This document shows positions 33,726 through 45,100 of a DNA stretch of 64,000 bases, one piece after another. This DNA is from Dactylonectria macrodidyma (taxonomy: Eukaryota; Ascomycota; Sordariomycetes; Hypocreales; Nectriaceae), in NCBI GenBank assembly GCA_020744425.1, contig JAGMUV010000029.1:124001-188000 (forward strand), given 5' to 3'. Every line of letters begins with the position of its first letter. Position 1 is the first letter of the stretch. The notes beneath the pieces were generated by a model. It saw only the letters and a list, made by a program, of their open reading frames with translations, did no database searches and had not been told where the DNA came from. The translations under genes and the position numbers were made by a program.

Positions 33726-34810
33726 CTATCCTACAACACGATCTAGGAATTGCAATACCTTCCGCAGGCTTTCAATAGCTGGTGTAATAGTGACCTCCGT
33801 TATAGCTTCCTCTATATCTAAAGGTCCCAACATCACATCAAATCCGTGCCGAGCATCGTCAAGAAACTCTGAAGAGACCTCGACGCCATTTCTTCTCAGC
33901 TTCTCTGCAGTTAGCAGACCTACTGTGAACGGTACACAGTCATCATTCTTTCCATGAAGTAACATAGTTGGGGGTAAGCCTGACAGAGCGCCAAACGCTA
34001 CTGGAAATAGTTTTCGCTCAGAGGCGGCAATTCCAGCTTCCGGGCCACGCTTCGCGATTTTTTCGCTTATGCCATCAACACCGGTCATCATGTCCGGGAT
34101 CTGAGCTTCCATGTGAGCGGCTTGAATCAGAGTGAATCTGGAGTCTGAGAGCAAGTCTTCGGGCCAAGCATAGCCCGGAAGCACAGGGGCATTGATATCC
34201 CCGCTGGAGGTGAAGGTTTCAAGAACTGGCCTCGAGTCCAAAGGAGGTAGTCCCAAGATATTGGTGCCCTTGGTGGTGTATCTTTCATTCGTTGGATCAA
34301 GCAAGCCGTAGAGTAGTAGCAAAGCCCTCGGGGTGTGAGTACGGCAGATGCTGCCGTCAGCGCAAGATAAGCACCAGCACTAGAGCCGGCAAGGATCACA
34401 GGTCCAGTCACGATGTTTAATAGGCTCGGTAGGTGTCGAACAGCCCATTCATAGGCATCAACTGCGTCTTCTACCGAGCTGTGAGCTGTGGTCTCTGGAA
34501 TCAGGCGGTAGTCGGCTGTCGCGAATATCCATTTCCTCGAAACGCATGCCTTGATCAGCCAGTGTGGCAAGAGGCTATGGCGATTACCGATAATCTATAC
34601 TTCACCAATTAGTCATATGTCAGACGTTATTTTCCATGCAAAGTCACTTCGCACCAGAAACCCGCCGTGGTAGTGTAGTAGCACAGGTGTTGCGCCTGGA
34701 CCTGGCTCAAGTGGAAACATGATATCTAGCTTCAGTTCAAGGTTGCTAACCACTTTGTAGGTGAATGTCTGACTTTGGTAGCCTTGAAATTCTTGGAGGA
34801 GCGTCGCCAT
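33726..34810 (-). pseudogene. Alpha/beta-hydrolase fold-3 esterase with one-base frameshift
   Basis: Exon 1 (34810-34655) and exon 2 (34594-33726) join across a 60 bp intron; both together give about 340 residues. Family features are the oxyanion motif HYHGG at residues ~46-50, the nucleophile elbow GSSAG, the catalytic Asp region HGKNDDCVPF, and the catalytic His in DDARHGFDV. These mark a hormone-sensitive-lipase-like esterase, probably cytosolic as no signal peptide is seen. After AASAVLTPR the frame shifts by one base (about 34325-34334, in a C/G run), and the rest is open to the stop at 33726. As with the neighbouring HAD gene, this may be real decay or a sequence error. Confidence 0.75.
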
Positions 34811-35207
34811 GATTGGCGATGGATATGGCAGTGATGATGAGGGGCCTTAGTAGCGAGATTGAGTTGAAATCCTAAGGTGTGTTTGGGCAATTCCACAGAA
34901 ATATAGCGCAGCAGACGTCAGACTATATGCCTAATATAAAATTCGATAGGTGTTGCCGGAGGAAGAGCCCTCATGCTCGTACTTATGCATGTACTTTCTG
35001 GTGTATATGGCGCTCTTCTTAGCTTCCCCTCCCCCTCCCCCTCCCCCACCCCGCTGTTGCAGTGGTCCACAAGTATCAGAGGGGAATTTCCCGAACTATC
35101 GGTCTATTCTGAGTGGCATGTCGGTAAATTGTGATTGACTTGGGAACCAGTGAAGAAACGAATCGCTCATATTCTCGCGTCCAGACCGTTTGAAGTCCAA
35201 GCCATCG
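34811..35207. other. Gap with a pyrimidine tract
   Basis: Contains a CTCCCC/CCCC-rich pyrimidine run at about 35027-35055 and GGGGAATTTCCC at 35091-35102. No gene seen. Confidence 0.4.
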
Positions 35208-38124
35208 CTACAAAATATCCATCCCAAGATTCATTTCGTGAAACTCGACTATCAATTCATGCACCTGTTCCATGTCCGAGTTGTCATACGACTCTAAAAA
35301 GCCCTTATTGAATGACCCTCGTGGCCCTTGTCTTGAGTTGCACCTCGAACCCAACGTGTATTCTGTTCGCTTGTACACGATACACCCGAGATACCAGAAT
35401 TCCATTGCATATCGCATGAAACCAATCTTCCTCCACCCTTCGAACAGCATCGCATGCTCTAGCTCTTGAAGGCTTCCCATGGGCTCCCGGCTTAGCCACG
35501 CTTGTCGCCAATTTCTAAGGCTGTGGCGGATGAGCGTCGCCTGGTTCCAAGAGCTGGGTCCGCCGTGGTGATGGAATATGAGGCTATAGAAAGCTATATT
35601 ATATAAGCATTCTGGATAAGTGAAATCTCATTGAAGTGGAGAGTCTTTGAAAGAGCGGGATCTTACCGGATGCTACAGTAAAAAAGTTGAGTGAAGTCAT
35701 TTGCTTCAATATCTTCCACTCCTCTGAAGACGGTACATGTTTCATTACGACTTCCATGATGGTCGACATCGAGGGCTGCCTCTGGCCGAGATACGTTTCT
35801 GACCAAGCCTTGGCGCTGAAGAGCCAGGCCTCTGCGTCAACAGCTTGAAAGCACGGCTCTGGACAAGCCAATCCGATGTCAAGTTCTGACATCATCATTC
35901 GTGGTGGCGTGTTGTTGAAGATGACGTAACCCAGGTCGAGCAAGAAAACAAAAGTCACGGTCCGAATGAGCTCTTCCTTGAGAATGAAGATTCTCCAATT
36001 TCGATGCAAATCGTTGACCCATGTGTATTTGTTCAAGTCTCCGTGTGTTAGAATGGAGGGGCCGAAGCTCCTGGCGACGGCGACGACCTGAGTGAAGCGA
36101 CTTCTCCGTGCGCGTAGCTTCTGCGATCCAGAGCCCTCCCAAGACTGGACAAGGACAAGGCAATATGCCGCTCGCAGGGCATTGAGCCTCGACCTAACTT
36201 GTGGCTCGTCCAACTCGCCATGGCTTTCCGGGATTGGGGTTTCGCTGAAACTAGGGTCTGATAACACCCACTCTTCTACCGCGGCGATCCAGAACAGAGA
36301 CTGGCCATGATCGCAGTCATCCGTCACCAGGCATGCGCCGATCAGGGCCATTGAGGCAAGCAGTCGAGCCGGATAATCAACCGGATCGAAAGTGGGTTTG
36401 TGAAAGACGGGCCAGTTAGGGTGCCAGAAGGACCAGAAAGAGACGAGGTACTTGTCGAGATTACTTGGGGAGAAGAAGCGATAGCACAGCATCATGGTTA
36501 GCGGCGTCCACCCTGTTGTGATGGAGCTGTCGGTCGAGTGAACATGCCAATATTGTTGAATGCCGAGAGCTATTTCATGCATCTTCATTTCCAATGGGTG
36601 TTGGCATGGTCCCAGCAACCCTTCGGCGCGTGGAGGAGACGGGGTGGTGGATTCATCAGCAGCGGCAGTTTGAGGTGAGTTACAACTTGCCCATTCAAAC
36701 CAATCAGGTGAAACCATATCTTGTTGACCAAGACATTCGTGGTGGTATGTCAACTCGAGTGCGGAATCCCACGGTAGCTCTGAGCCGTGCGACACGGCAT
36801 TCCAGTTCCTCTCTGGAGTCGACAACTGAGCCGGCGATGGAGCTGGGGCGAGGGCTAGCATAATCCGTTTCCGATCTCGAGAACTCCCGCAATCAAACGA
36901 GCTTGCCATGCCGTGAGTCGAGGTAAACTTCTCTAAGAAGTCGAGCCTTACGGGGCCAATTGATGATGGCCTTGTGGCGGGACTGGGAGGGCGAGCGATC
37001 ATGTCGTATATATTCCACAGTTCCTGGGGCATCCATAATGACTGTTGACAATCGCTCGACCCGGTTTGCGTCGGGGAGAGGTCCAAAGGCTGGTCAAGAG
37101 GGAACAATGTTGAAATTTCCCGTAGCATATCTGCCGATGTGTTGGCTTCTGAAGTCGAGGTGATGGAAGGTACGGACTCCATCTCGCAAGTCGTCTGTTG
37201 AAGATCCATCTCAGCATCATATGCGGCAGGTGGCGCGCCATCTTGCCGATGGTGGTCTGAGTCGTTGACAAACAAGATAGCTGGCCGAGTGCCCGGATGT
37301 TCTAGAAACCTATTGTAGGTGCAATCTTGCTTTCGGTCGTTGCATTTGTTGCATGGCAATGTTTGATTGCATCGCATCTTCATCTGAGCACACCGGTCGC
37401 AGGCGTGTTGCTTCCGTCCTCTCTTTCTCTGGGACAAATTCGGGATCGAGTTTCCCGAGCTAAGGCGAAGCTCACAAGTTTTCCAATGTCGGATCAATGC
37501 GTCCCTGCTCGCATCTTTGGTCAACAACGAGGTGGACCGCGCGAAATGCGAGAGCGCACCATGACATGGGATTATCAGGTTTGCTTCACGCGTCATTCTC
37601 CATGAGAAACCTACCTACGGGTGAAGGTCACGGTGCAAAACGTACAACAGAACGGACGGCGGCCAGTATCTTGGGGCAAGACATCTGTCAGTGATGTGGG
37701 CAACCGTGGCGCCTGGATAGTTTGGAGGGCAAAGGGAGGATGGGCTGCTCACGAGTGGCTGTGTGCCGTTGAAGGTGCTCAAGCCTAGTGAAGGCGCTTG
37801 AGCAAACGGTACAGCGGAAAGCCAGCCGCGAACCAGCAGACTCCATCTTGGGGGCACAGCGGCCTTCAAGGCATGCAGGTCATGCAAGGCGGCAGCAAAG
37901 GTGGCATCAAAAGAGGAGGCAAGGTGCTGCTTCGTGGTCGCGGTGGTCAAGCGAGTACGCGCGGGCCAAAAGTTGACAACTGTGATGGATTGATTGTTGT
38001 ACAGGGCTGACCACAATGGCAGTGAGGATGGAATGGACACGTCAGAGATGTTGCGGAGGGGAGAAGAAAAGAGATGAGATGCTAGTTCAACGACTGTGTT
38101 TGTGAAAGCTGTAATACTCCGCAC
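35208..38124 (-). CDS. Zinc-finger plus Zn2Cys6 transcription factor
   Basis: A nuclear regulator divergent from the P450 gene. Well-supported exons are 37504-35667 and 35611-35208 (55 bp intron). Upstream, a 110 bp intron (37505-37614) joins 37712-37615 and completes a C-x2-C-x12-H-x3-C finger reading CTFCTVTFTRRDALIRHWKT then C. A 40 bp intron (37713-37752) may link a first exon 38124-37753; that exon is the least certain part. Total 903 residues if correct. The Zn2Cys6 cluster is CDRCAQMKMRCNQTLPCNKC followed by NDRKQDC. Then come a Ser/Pro-rich region, a fungal-specific transcription factor domain (LVSFWSFWHPNWPVFHKPTF onward) and a conserved C-terminus with EFWYLGCIVYKRTEYTLGS. A second, N-terminal finger usual in this class is not recognisable. 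Frames are open throughout. Confidence 0.82.
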
Positions 38125-38991
38125 CTACGAAGAACTCAGCTGCCGAAGAACTAGTTACCTGAGGGAACCACACACCACGCCACTCGTCATCTGACCCGTT
38201 CTGTCTTGTCTTTGCACCGAACCCATGTCGGACAGCCCGGCAGAGTCAGCCACGCTAACCAGGGTGCCGGCCTCTTGCAGGACCACCAGAAGCCTATTAA
38301 GTTATGTACGAAGTAGGAGTGGTGATTTTGGAATGTCTTGATCCCTCAAGCCCTTGATATTACCAGTCGAACTTTCGTGCCAGTGTTTGGGCAACGCTGT
38401 TTCAATATCCTTCTGTGGCCAAATGTAACTCACCTACGCAATTAGCTGCTAACTTGCTGGGCTACATTAACATTCATGTCCCTGTCACCATGACTAGCAG
38501 CGGTCAATCAGGTCAATTAACGGCAACAACTGCTCGCTTCTTCCCCGCTCACGGGGTGGCTTGTCGGGAAATTCCCCGCCTACCTAACTAAGTAAAGGCT
38601 AACTACATTTTAGTAATCTGCGGGGAAGTACTCCGTTTGGTATGTACCCCGTAACTTAATCTGCAGCCGTTCGGGAATTTCCCCGCCCCCGACTCTGAAC
38701 TCTGGACTCTGGATTTCCCGAATCAAGCTCCGTGTGGTTTCGGGGCTGCAACGAGGGCCTTCCCAACGTCGTTTCTCGGTCTCCGCCAGTTTCGTGATGA
38801 CGGCATGCGTAGGCACAACACAACAAAGATGCACGGAGCGGGATGGCTTTCTTACCCCAGTGTGCTAGATATCTTCGTCCACCGTTCACGATGAGATGGG
38901 TAGATAGATAAATAGCCACTTTGAAGCCTGGCAGATCTGGTTTCGCCTAACCCAGGTCATTCATTGCATCATTCGATTCAGAACCCCCACG
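38125..38991. promoter_or_regulatory. Divergent promoter region of regulator and P450
   Basis: About 870 bp between the two divergent starts. It holds GGGAAATTCCCC at about 38565-38576 and GGGAATTTCCCC at 38673-38684, near-palindromic words that recur at 35091 and 46403. No TATA or other element is certain. Shared control of the two genes is plausible from position only. Confidence 0.35.
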
Positions 38992-40732
38992 ATGTTTTCC
39001 AACAACAGCTTCTCCGACTGGTGGCCTGAAGTCGCCTTCCTTGCCCTTACTGATGAGGCTCGGGGCACATCGTCCCTGCACTTGATGGCCAGCATATTCA
39101 CAGCCAAAAATGTGGCCACCGCCGTTGTCGGGCTTTTTTGTCTTGATGTCCTGTACAACATCTTCCTGCATCCGCTTAGCAGCGTCCCTGGCCCATTCTT
39201 GGCCAAGTTCAGTCAGGCTTGGCGAAACCACAAGTACTTTCGTGGATCCTGGCATGACGACACTCTCGAGCTTCATCGCCGTTATGGCAACGTCGTCCGA
39301 ATCGCTCCAGGCGAGGTTAGCTTCGTGGACGAGCATGCGCTAAAGAGTCTCTACGGTCACGGCAAGCACGTCTTGAAGGTAAGCGCTCTGACCGACACGG
39401 TAATCGAGTTTCGTCTGGACTTGTCTTTGATGATGCAATAGACAAAGTGGTACGATTCTTGGATCGTTCCCAACATGACTGTCAGCTTCTTCGCGGCCAC
39501 CGATATCAGGGTCCACCGTCATCTCCGCTCGCGTGTCTCGGGTGCTTATTCCATGACTTCAATCTTAGCCATGGAGTCCTTGATCCAGGACGTCTTGGAC
39601 CTCAACATCACCAAGCTTGGCGAGTTTGCAGATCGACGCGAGGCGGTTCCAATGGACAAATGGGTGAACTATTTCACCTTCGACGCAGTCGGAAAGTTGG
39701 CCATGGGAGGTACTATCGGCTTTCTCGAGCAGGGGAAAGACGTCGACGGCATCATTCGATCTATTCATGACGGGTTTTATCTCATGGCGAACATGGGGAA
39801 CGTCCCCTTTCAGATGCTTTGGTTCAACAATCCCCTGGCAAAATGGGCGGTCAGAACATTCGGCGGCAAGAGACTGAACGCCTTCGACATTTTTCTGGAC
39901 TGGCTGGACAAACGAGTTGAGGAGAGGATGACAGACGGCCTAAAAGACGGGCAACGCAGGGACATGCTCCAACACTACATCGAGGCTAAAGATCCGCAAG
40001 GGCTCCCGGTAAAAAAGGGGGACGTCATGATCGAAGGCGTAAACATCCTCGGAGCGGGCGCTGACACGACAACCATCGGCATCCTCGCAATCTTGGGCAG
40101 CCTTTTTATCAACCCACAAGCCAAGCACAAACTGCAGAGAGAAGTTGACCAGGCGTACCAGGATCTAGACTTGGACCAACAACACCGCCAAATTACCTTC
40201 AAGGAAGCAGAACGATTGCCATACCTCTCCGCCGTTGTTTGCGAAAGTACCCGGCTGCATCCTTCCATACAGTATCAGCTTCCTCGCTACGTCCCCGCGG
40301 GAGGAGTCCAGATCGGCACATATCACGTGCCTCCTGGTTCGGTTTGCGGCATCAGCCCTCGAAGCATGAACCGATGCGAAGACATCTTCGGCCCGGATGC
40401 CGATGCCTTTCGCCCGGAACGGTGGATTCCACAAGGACCTGGAGATGAGGAAAGAATCAAGCGACAGACCTCCCTTTTGACAACCGTAAGTCGGAATCGA
40501 ATGCATAATTCACTCGGATTGTTACTAATATTAGGTGGCGTAGTTTGGCATGGGTAGTAGGAGCTGCGTTGGTAAAAATCTTGCGACCGTGGAGATGTAC
40601 AAGTACATTGCCCAGTTTTTCAGGCACTTCGATGCGGAGCTTGTAGATCCAGAACGACCCTGGAACACGAAGAGTCAGTGGTTCGCTTTTCAACGAGAGT
40701 TTCCTGTCAGGATTATGAGAAGAAGTCACTGA
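38992..40732 (+). CDS. Cytochrome P450, pisatin-demethylase-like
   Basis: An ER-anchored haem monooxygenase of 539 residues. Exons are 38992-39378, 39442-40485 and 40544-40732, with introns of 63 and 58 bp. The second intron must end at GGCGTAG (40543) rather than at the earlier TTAG, which would leave an in-frame TAG. Visible motifs are a hydrophobic anchor (~residues 42-60), the proline hinge VPGPFLAKFS, the I-helix GAGADTTT, ExxR in VVCESTRLHPS, the PERF-like region FRPERWIP, and the haem-binding loop FGMGSRSCVGKNL with the Cys ligand. The general pattern is closest to the fungal CYP group that includes pisatin demethylase and benzoate-4-monooxygenase relatives; the substrate is unknown. 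A later Met (residue 32) is an alternative start. Confidence 0.93.
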
Positions 40733-42158
40733 AAGATACGACAACCAGCGGATGATAGTGGTAGGATATTTGACGGATATTTGACGTGCTCTAGAGTCTC
40801 GGGGTAGGTAGGTCGGGGGTGACATCTAAACGGATGCATGTAGTAGCTATTCATGTAATCTCAGTATTAGATAATGAATACAATGATATCGACTTCAATT
40901 GAATCGCACAAATTTGCTGGCGCTGTTACCTAGATGGCAGCGTCGGTTATTTTATCTGGGCTGAGGTAGATACTATGCCTTCGTTACTTCAGGTGACTCA
41001 CGTAAAAGTATGAGTCCCGTTTATGGAATATCGTATGCAGACTAGAACTTTAATATCGACTGATGCTTAAACTTAATGATGACTTAATAGGTGGGTACAA
41101 GAGACGCGAATGAAAGCCTTTTGGCATCAGTATAGCTGTGGTCCATGTGATTGGACAGCTTACCTTGCAAAGACGAGCTGTGTTTGTTGACTTTGTGCCA
41201 ACAGCAACTCGCACTCGATGGAGCGGGCAGCCACATCCAAGTACAAGCAAAAGGCACATGAGTTCAAAGGTAGTTAAGGAATTAAGTGGAATCAACACTG
41301 GGTAAGGGGCTTTTTGCAACTTTTTATGTTTTATGTATTACGGGTAAGTTATGTGTGGATGAAATACCGTAGTTCGATGCGTGGTTTGCTGCCTGCTCAG
41401 CCTCCTATCTCCACATGTTATCATTCCCGGTTGAAGCATTTTTGCCTCTTGTCGCTGAAAGTCAGTTATGTAATGGCACATTGTGCTCGCGCCATAAGAG
41501 TGCTTAGCACGATCGCATTGCCAATCAATTATGTTGTGTTCGAGCACGAAGTGGCGAAGCCAAAATCTGACGATCGATGGATGACAAGCAGCTTTTTGGT
41601 GTGATATCTAACTTGTTGCTACCATTTTATCGTGTTCATAAATCTCACAACGCGGCTTCGAGATTCTTCAATTTACTTGCAATTTTGGGCCGATCTCCGA
41701 ACTCAAGTGGGATAAGCCTACTGCTGACCGGTTTCTGTCGTCTGACAAAATGCTTAAATTGTCGCCCCTTGCTCTTAAAAGCAGAGTCTCCACCCTGAGT
41801 GATTTCCAGAGAGGAGAATAACCTATGAAGACTGTCTTGGTTCTTATTAGTATGTTCGGATGTCTTGGCCGCTCCATTCCCCAACGACCACATCCATTCT
41901 CTAAAGCGGACATCGCACTTTGCACTCAATAGCATGACGTTTTCCTCGAACACTGTCCGCCTGACAGCTGTATAAAGACAAAGGGAGACTGAGCCAAACT
42001 TGGGCAACTCAGGGTAAATGTCGTCGAGGTATATTAATGATCCATAGTTGAAAACCTGGCATTCACAATGCAACACTTCTGGCTTGCTCACTCACGTTGC
42101 TGACTCGTTCGTTAAAGGTGCTGCGACACTAACTAGTCCTACTCCTGCGACTCTTTCA
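40733..42158. other. Gap between P450 and CFEM receptor, with an unassigned frame
   Basis: About 1.4 kb. A 148-codon minus-strand frame (42091-41645) lies just downstream of the receptor gene; it has no recognised domain and could be untranslated sequence or a small orphan gene (weak). Nothing else seen. Confidence 0.35.
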
Positions 42159-45100
42159 TCACGGAGTTCGAATATGAGCGAGTTCCACACAACCATCTAA
42201 ACTCTCAGGTGTCCGTGGAGGTTCTTGAGAGTTCTGCATGACATTTACCTGAGATGAAAAACTATGCTCCGCATCGAGTGGTTGATTCCGCAATGCCAAT
42301 GACCCTTGGACGGACTGAGATCCATTCGTAAGCCAGTGTGAGGCCTGGTGAGAGCGGTCCAACAAGTGTGGGGTAAATCTAATAAGCAGCACCCGCATTT
42401 GGGGGAAACACATGCACACAACACTGGCATCAACTTCTATCACCGACCAGAGGGCAAGAGAAGTACCATCGTCTTCATATTATGGTTAGCAGGAGAGTGT
42501 AGACAGCTGTAATAAAGTAAGATACGTACATGTAATGTTCTTCGAGTCCATTAGAAGATAAATCGCATGAAGTCGAATAATACTAACTATCGTCACACTT
42601 CACCCTAGATCAGCACATATCGTTTCAGGCATAATGCATCCTGTTAGAGTGTTAGTTTGGGTATGAGGCTAACTTACAACATGCCCATAGAGAGCATAAA
42701 TGTAACGATCACTTTTTTCCGGAGTGGCATTTGAATCGGCCAAAGCTGTGATATAGGCATCCCCAGCATCAGGAAGTCGGTTACAATTGCAGTGATTGAA
42801 GCTGTCCAGATGATTGTAGTCGCCGTTAGGCATTTGCCACTTCCTTTCCCCTTCCAAATAGACCAGAAGTGGCTTATTGGTTGACACTGAAAGATAAACA
42901 CTGTGCTGGCTATAAGTCCCCAAAGGAACGTCAAAGTGATGGTTATAATCACAATTTGTCGAAATAATCTGTCGGGAAAGAGTCGCAAGTACCCGAATAG
43001 GACTGATATCTTCATGATGGCCATTGTAGAAGTGTAGATTATTTCAGCGGCCCAAAACAGCTGCTATCCAGTTAATAAAAAACATTGATTTTATGGGGAT
43101 AGAAACGGTATGCATCACTACCTGATAAAATTCGGTGATTCTGTCAGAAGGGGTAGCCCATATCTCCCGGCCACCAGCGGCCAAAACTATACGCTTCATT
43201 TTAGTCAAAGACCAATGCGCATATCACAAGAATCACCGTCATACGTTTGATGCCTACTACCGTCGTTGCAATTGCCCCCCCCTGTGGCTGTTAGCTGCGA
43301 CGCACGAGAACAACCACCAGTAATAGCTACTTACAAATCCAATGATGGCTGCGGCATCGTCCCACCACACGTTGACTGGCTGGTAATGGCGAGCTATCAT
43401 ACGAAGAGCCATGGATATACCAGCAAATACTCCAAAGACGATCATTGGGGCAAAGAATTGGGGTCGATTATCGCGGATAGGGGTGCCGCAGAAACCATTA
43501 ATCGCGTGTTGCGCAGCTGTAATGATGAGCATAGGCCTTGGGGGGGGGCTTTGTTTGAAAATATTGGGTATGAGTCAGCGCACCCATTAGATGAACAGGG
43601 GCTTAGCTGAACGCCCCACTTACAGCCGCGTTAACCACAACGCGTCTCTAGCCACACGCGTTTCTTCCTTCAATAACACTCAATTCGTCAATTCAACCTT
43701 ATAACCTTATTTTTTATGCCTAAATACACCCAAGAAGACCTTGAACTAGCCATTCAGGATGTGAGAAATGGCGTATCATTATCAAAAGCAGCCAATCAGC
43801 GCGGAGTCCCCAAATCAACCCTACACAGCAAGATAAATGGCGTACCTAGCCGCAATGAAGCCCACGAATGGCGTCAGGTGCTTTCCAAATATCAGGAAGA
43901 CCAGCTCACTGATTGGATCATCTTTCAAGATAAGCTCGGCATGGCGTTGACGCATGGCCAGATCCGGAAGTTGGCGATTTCCTTGTTGGGCCAAAGCGGC
44001 ACCAACCAACGACTCGGAAAACACTGGATGAAGGGCTTCCTGCGCCGCAACCCGCGAATAAAAACGCTCAAAGGAAAGGGAATCGACCGGAAAAGGATAA
44101 ATGGAGCAAATCCGGCTGCTATTGGCGGGCTCTTTGATCTATTGGGCCAACCAGAGGTCGCATCGATCCCTCAACGCAACCGTTGGAATCTTGACGAAAT
44201 TGGAGTCTTCCAAGGGCCCGGATCTAACGGGCTTGTGGTTGGCCAATCAGAGCTTCAATCAACGATTAAGAAACAGCCACAAAACCTTAACTGGATATCT
44301 ATTCTTAAGGTTATTTCCGCAACGGGAAGGTGCCTTAACCCATTGGTTATCTTCAAAGGCAAAGACGTCCAGCACCAATGGTTTCCTGAAGAATTAGACT
44401 TTCTGACCAATTGGAGATTTACATCATCTAAAAAGGGATGGACTAATAACGAAATTGGGCTTGCGTGGCTGCAGGAAGTCTTTCTTCCGGGCTCAAAGCC
44501 TGCCCGGGCCAATGAAAAGCGGCTTCTTATCCTAGATGGGCATGGATCACACATAACGCCTGATTTTATGCGTATTTGTGTGACCAATAGGGTCCATTTA
44601 CTCTATTTACCACCTCACACAAGCCACGTTCTTCAGCCTCTTGATATATCAGTCTTTGGGCCACTTAAAGCTGCATATCGGGCTGCTTTACTACTAGCCA
44701 ATCCTATTGCTGATGCTGGCCCAATTAGGAAGGAAGACTTTCTAAAATGCTATTTTCAGGCTAGGAAGAAGGCTATTACTACTCGAAATATCCGTTCGGG
44801 TTGGAAAGGAGCCGGGTTGTGGCCAATCAACATCTCAAAGCCAATGGGTAGCAAATTCGTTATTGAGGATCCTAAGGACTCAATTACGGTCCAATTAGGA
44901 GCCCCCATTTCTCCAAAGACGAATCAGAGGTCTGAAATCAGCCCTTTTATAACCCCTAAGACTTCGAGAGACGTTGCTTTATTGGTCCATTCTAAAAAGA
45001 AGGAACTTCTCAACAGCCCAACCACAAGGCAGCTATTTCGGGCTATTGACCGGGGTTATGATAACCTTCACTTACACAACGCCCAATTAGAAGACAGAAT

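Noticed and set aside
37788..38010. Short plus-strand frames opposite the regulator's first exon
   Set aside because: Low-complexity and antisense to a better-supported exon.
40486..40552. In-frame TAG just before the P450 haem loop
   Set aside because: A slightly later acceptor (GGCGTAG) removes it and joins the conserved loop in frame, so the P450 is intact.
26359..40732. Secondary-metabolite cluster (MFS, P450, TFs, hydrolase)
   Set aside because: No synthase, cyclase or NRPS/PKS gene is present and the enzymes are separated by pseudogenes and transposons.
41645..42091. 148-codon minus-strand ORF behind the CFEM receptor
   Set aside because: No family resemblance; could be 3' untranslated sequence. 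Mentioned in the gap entry only.
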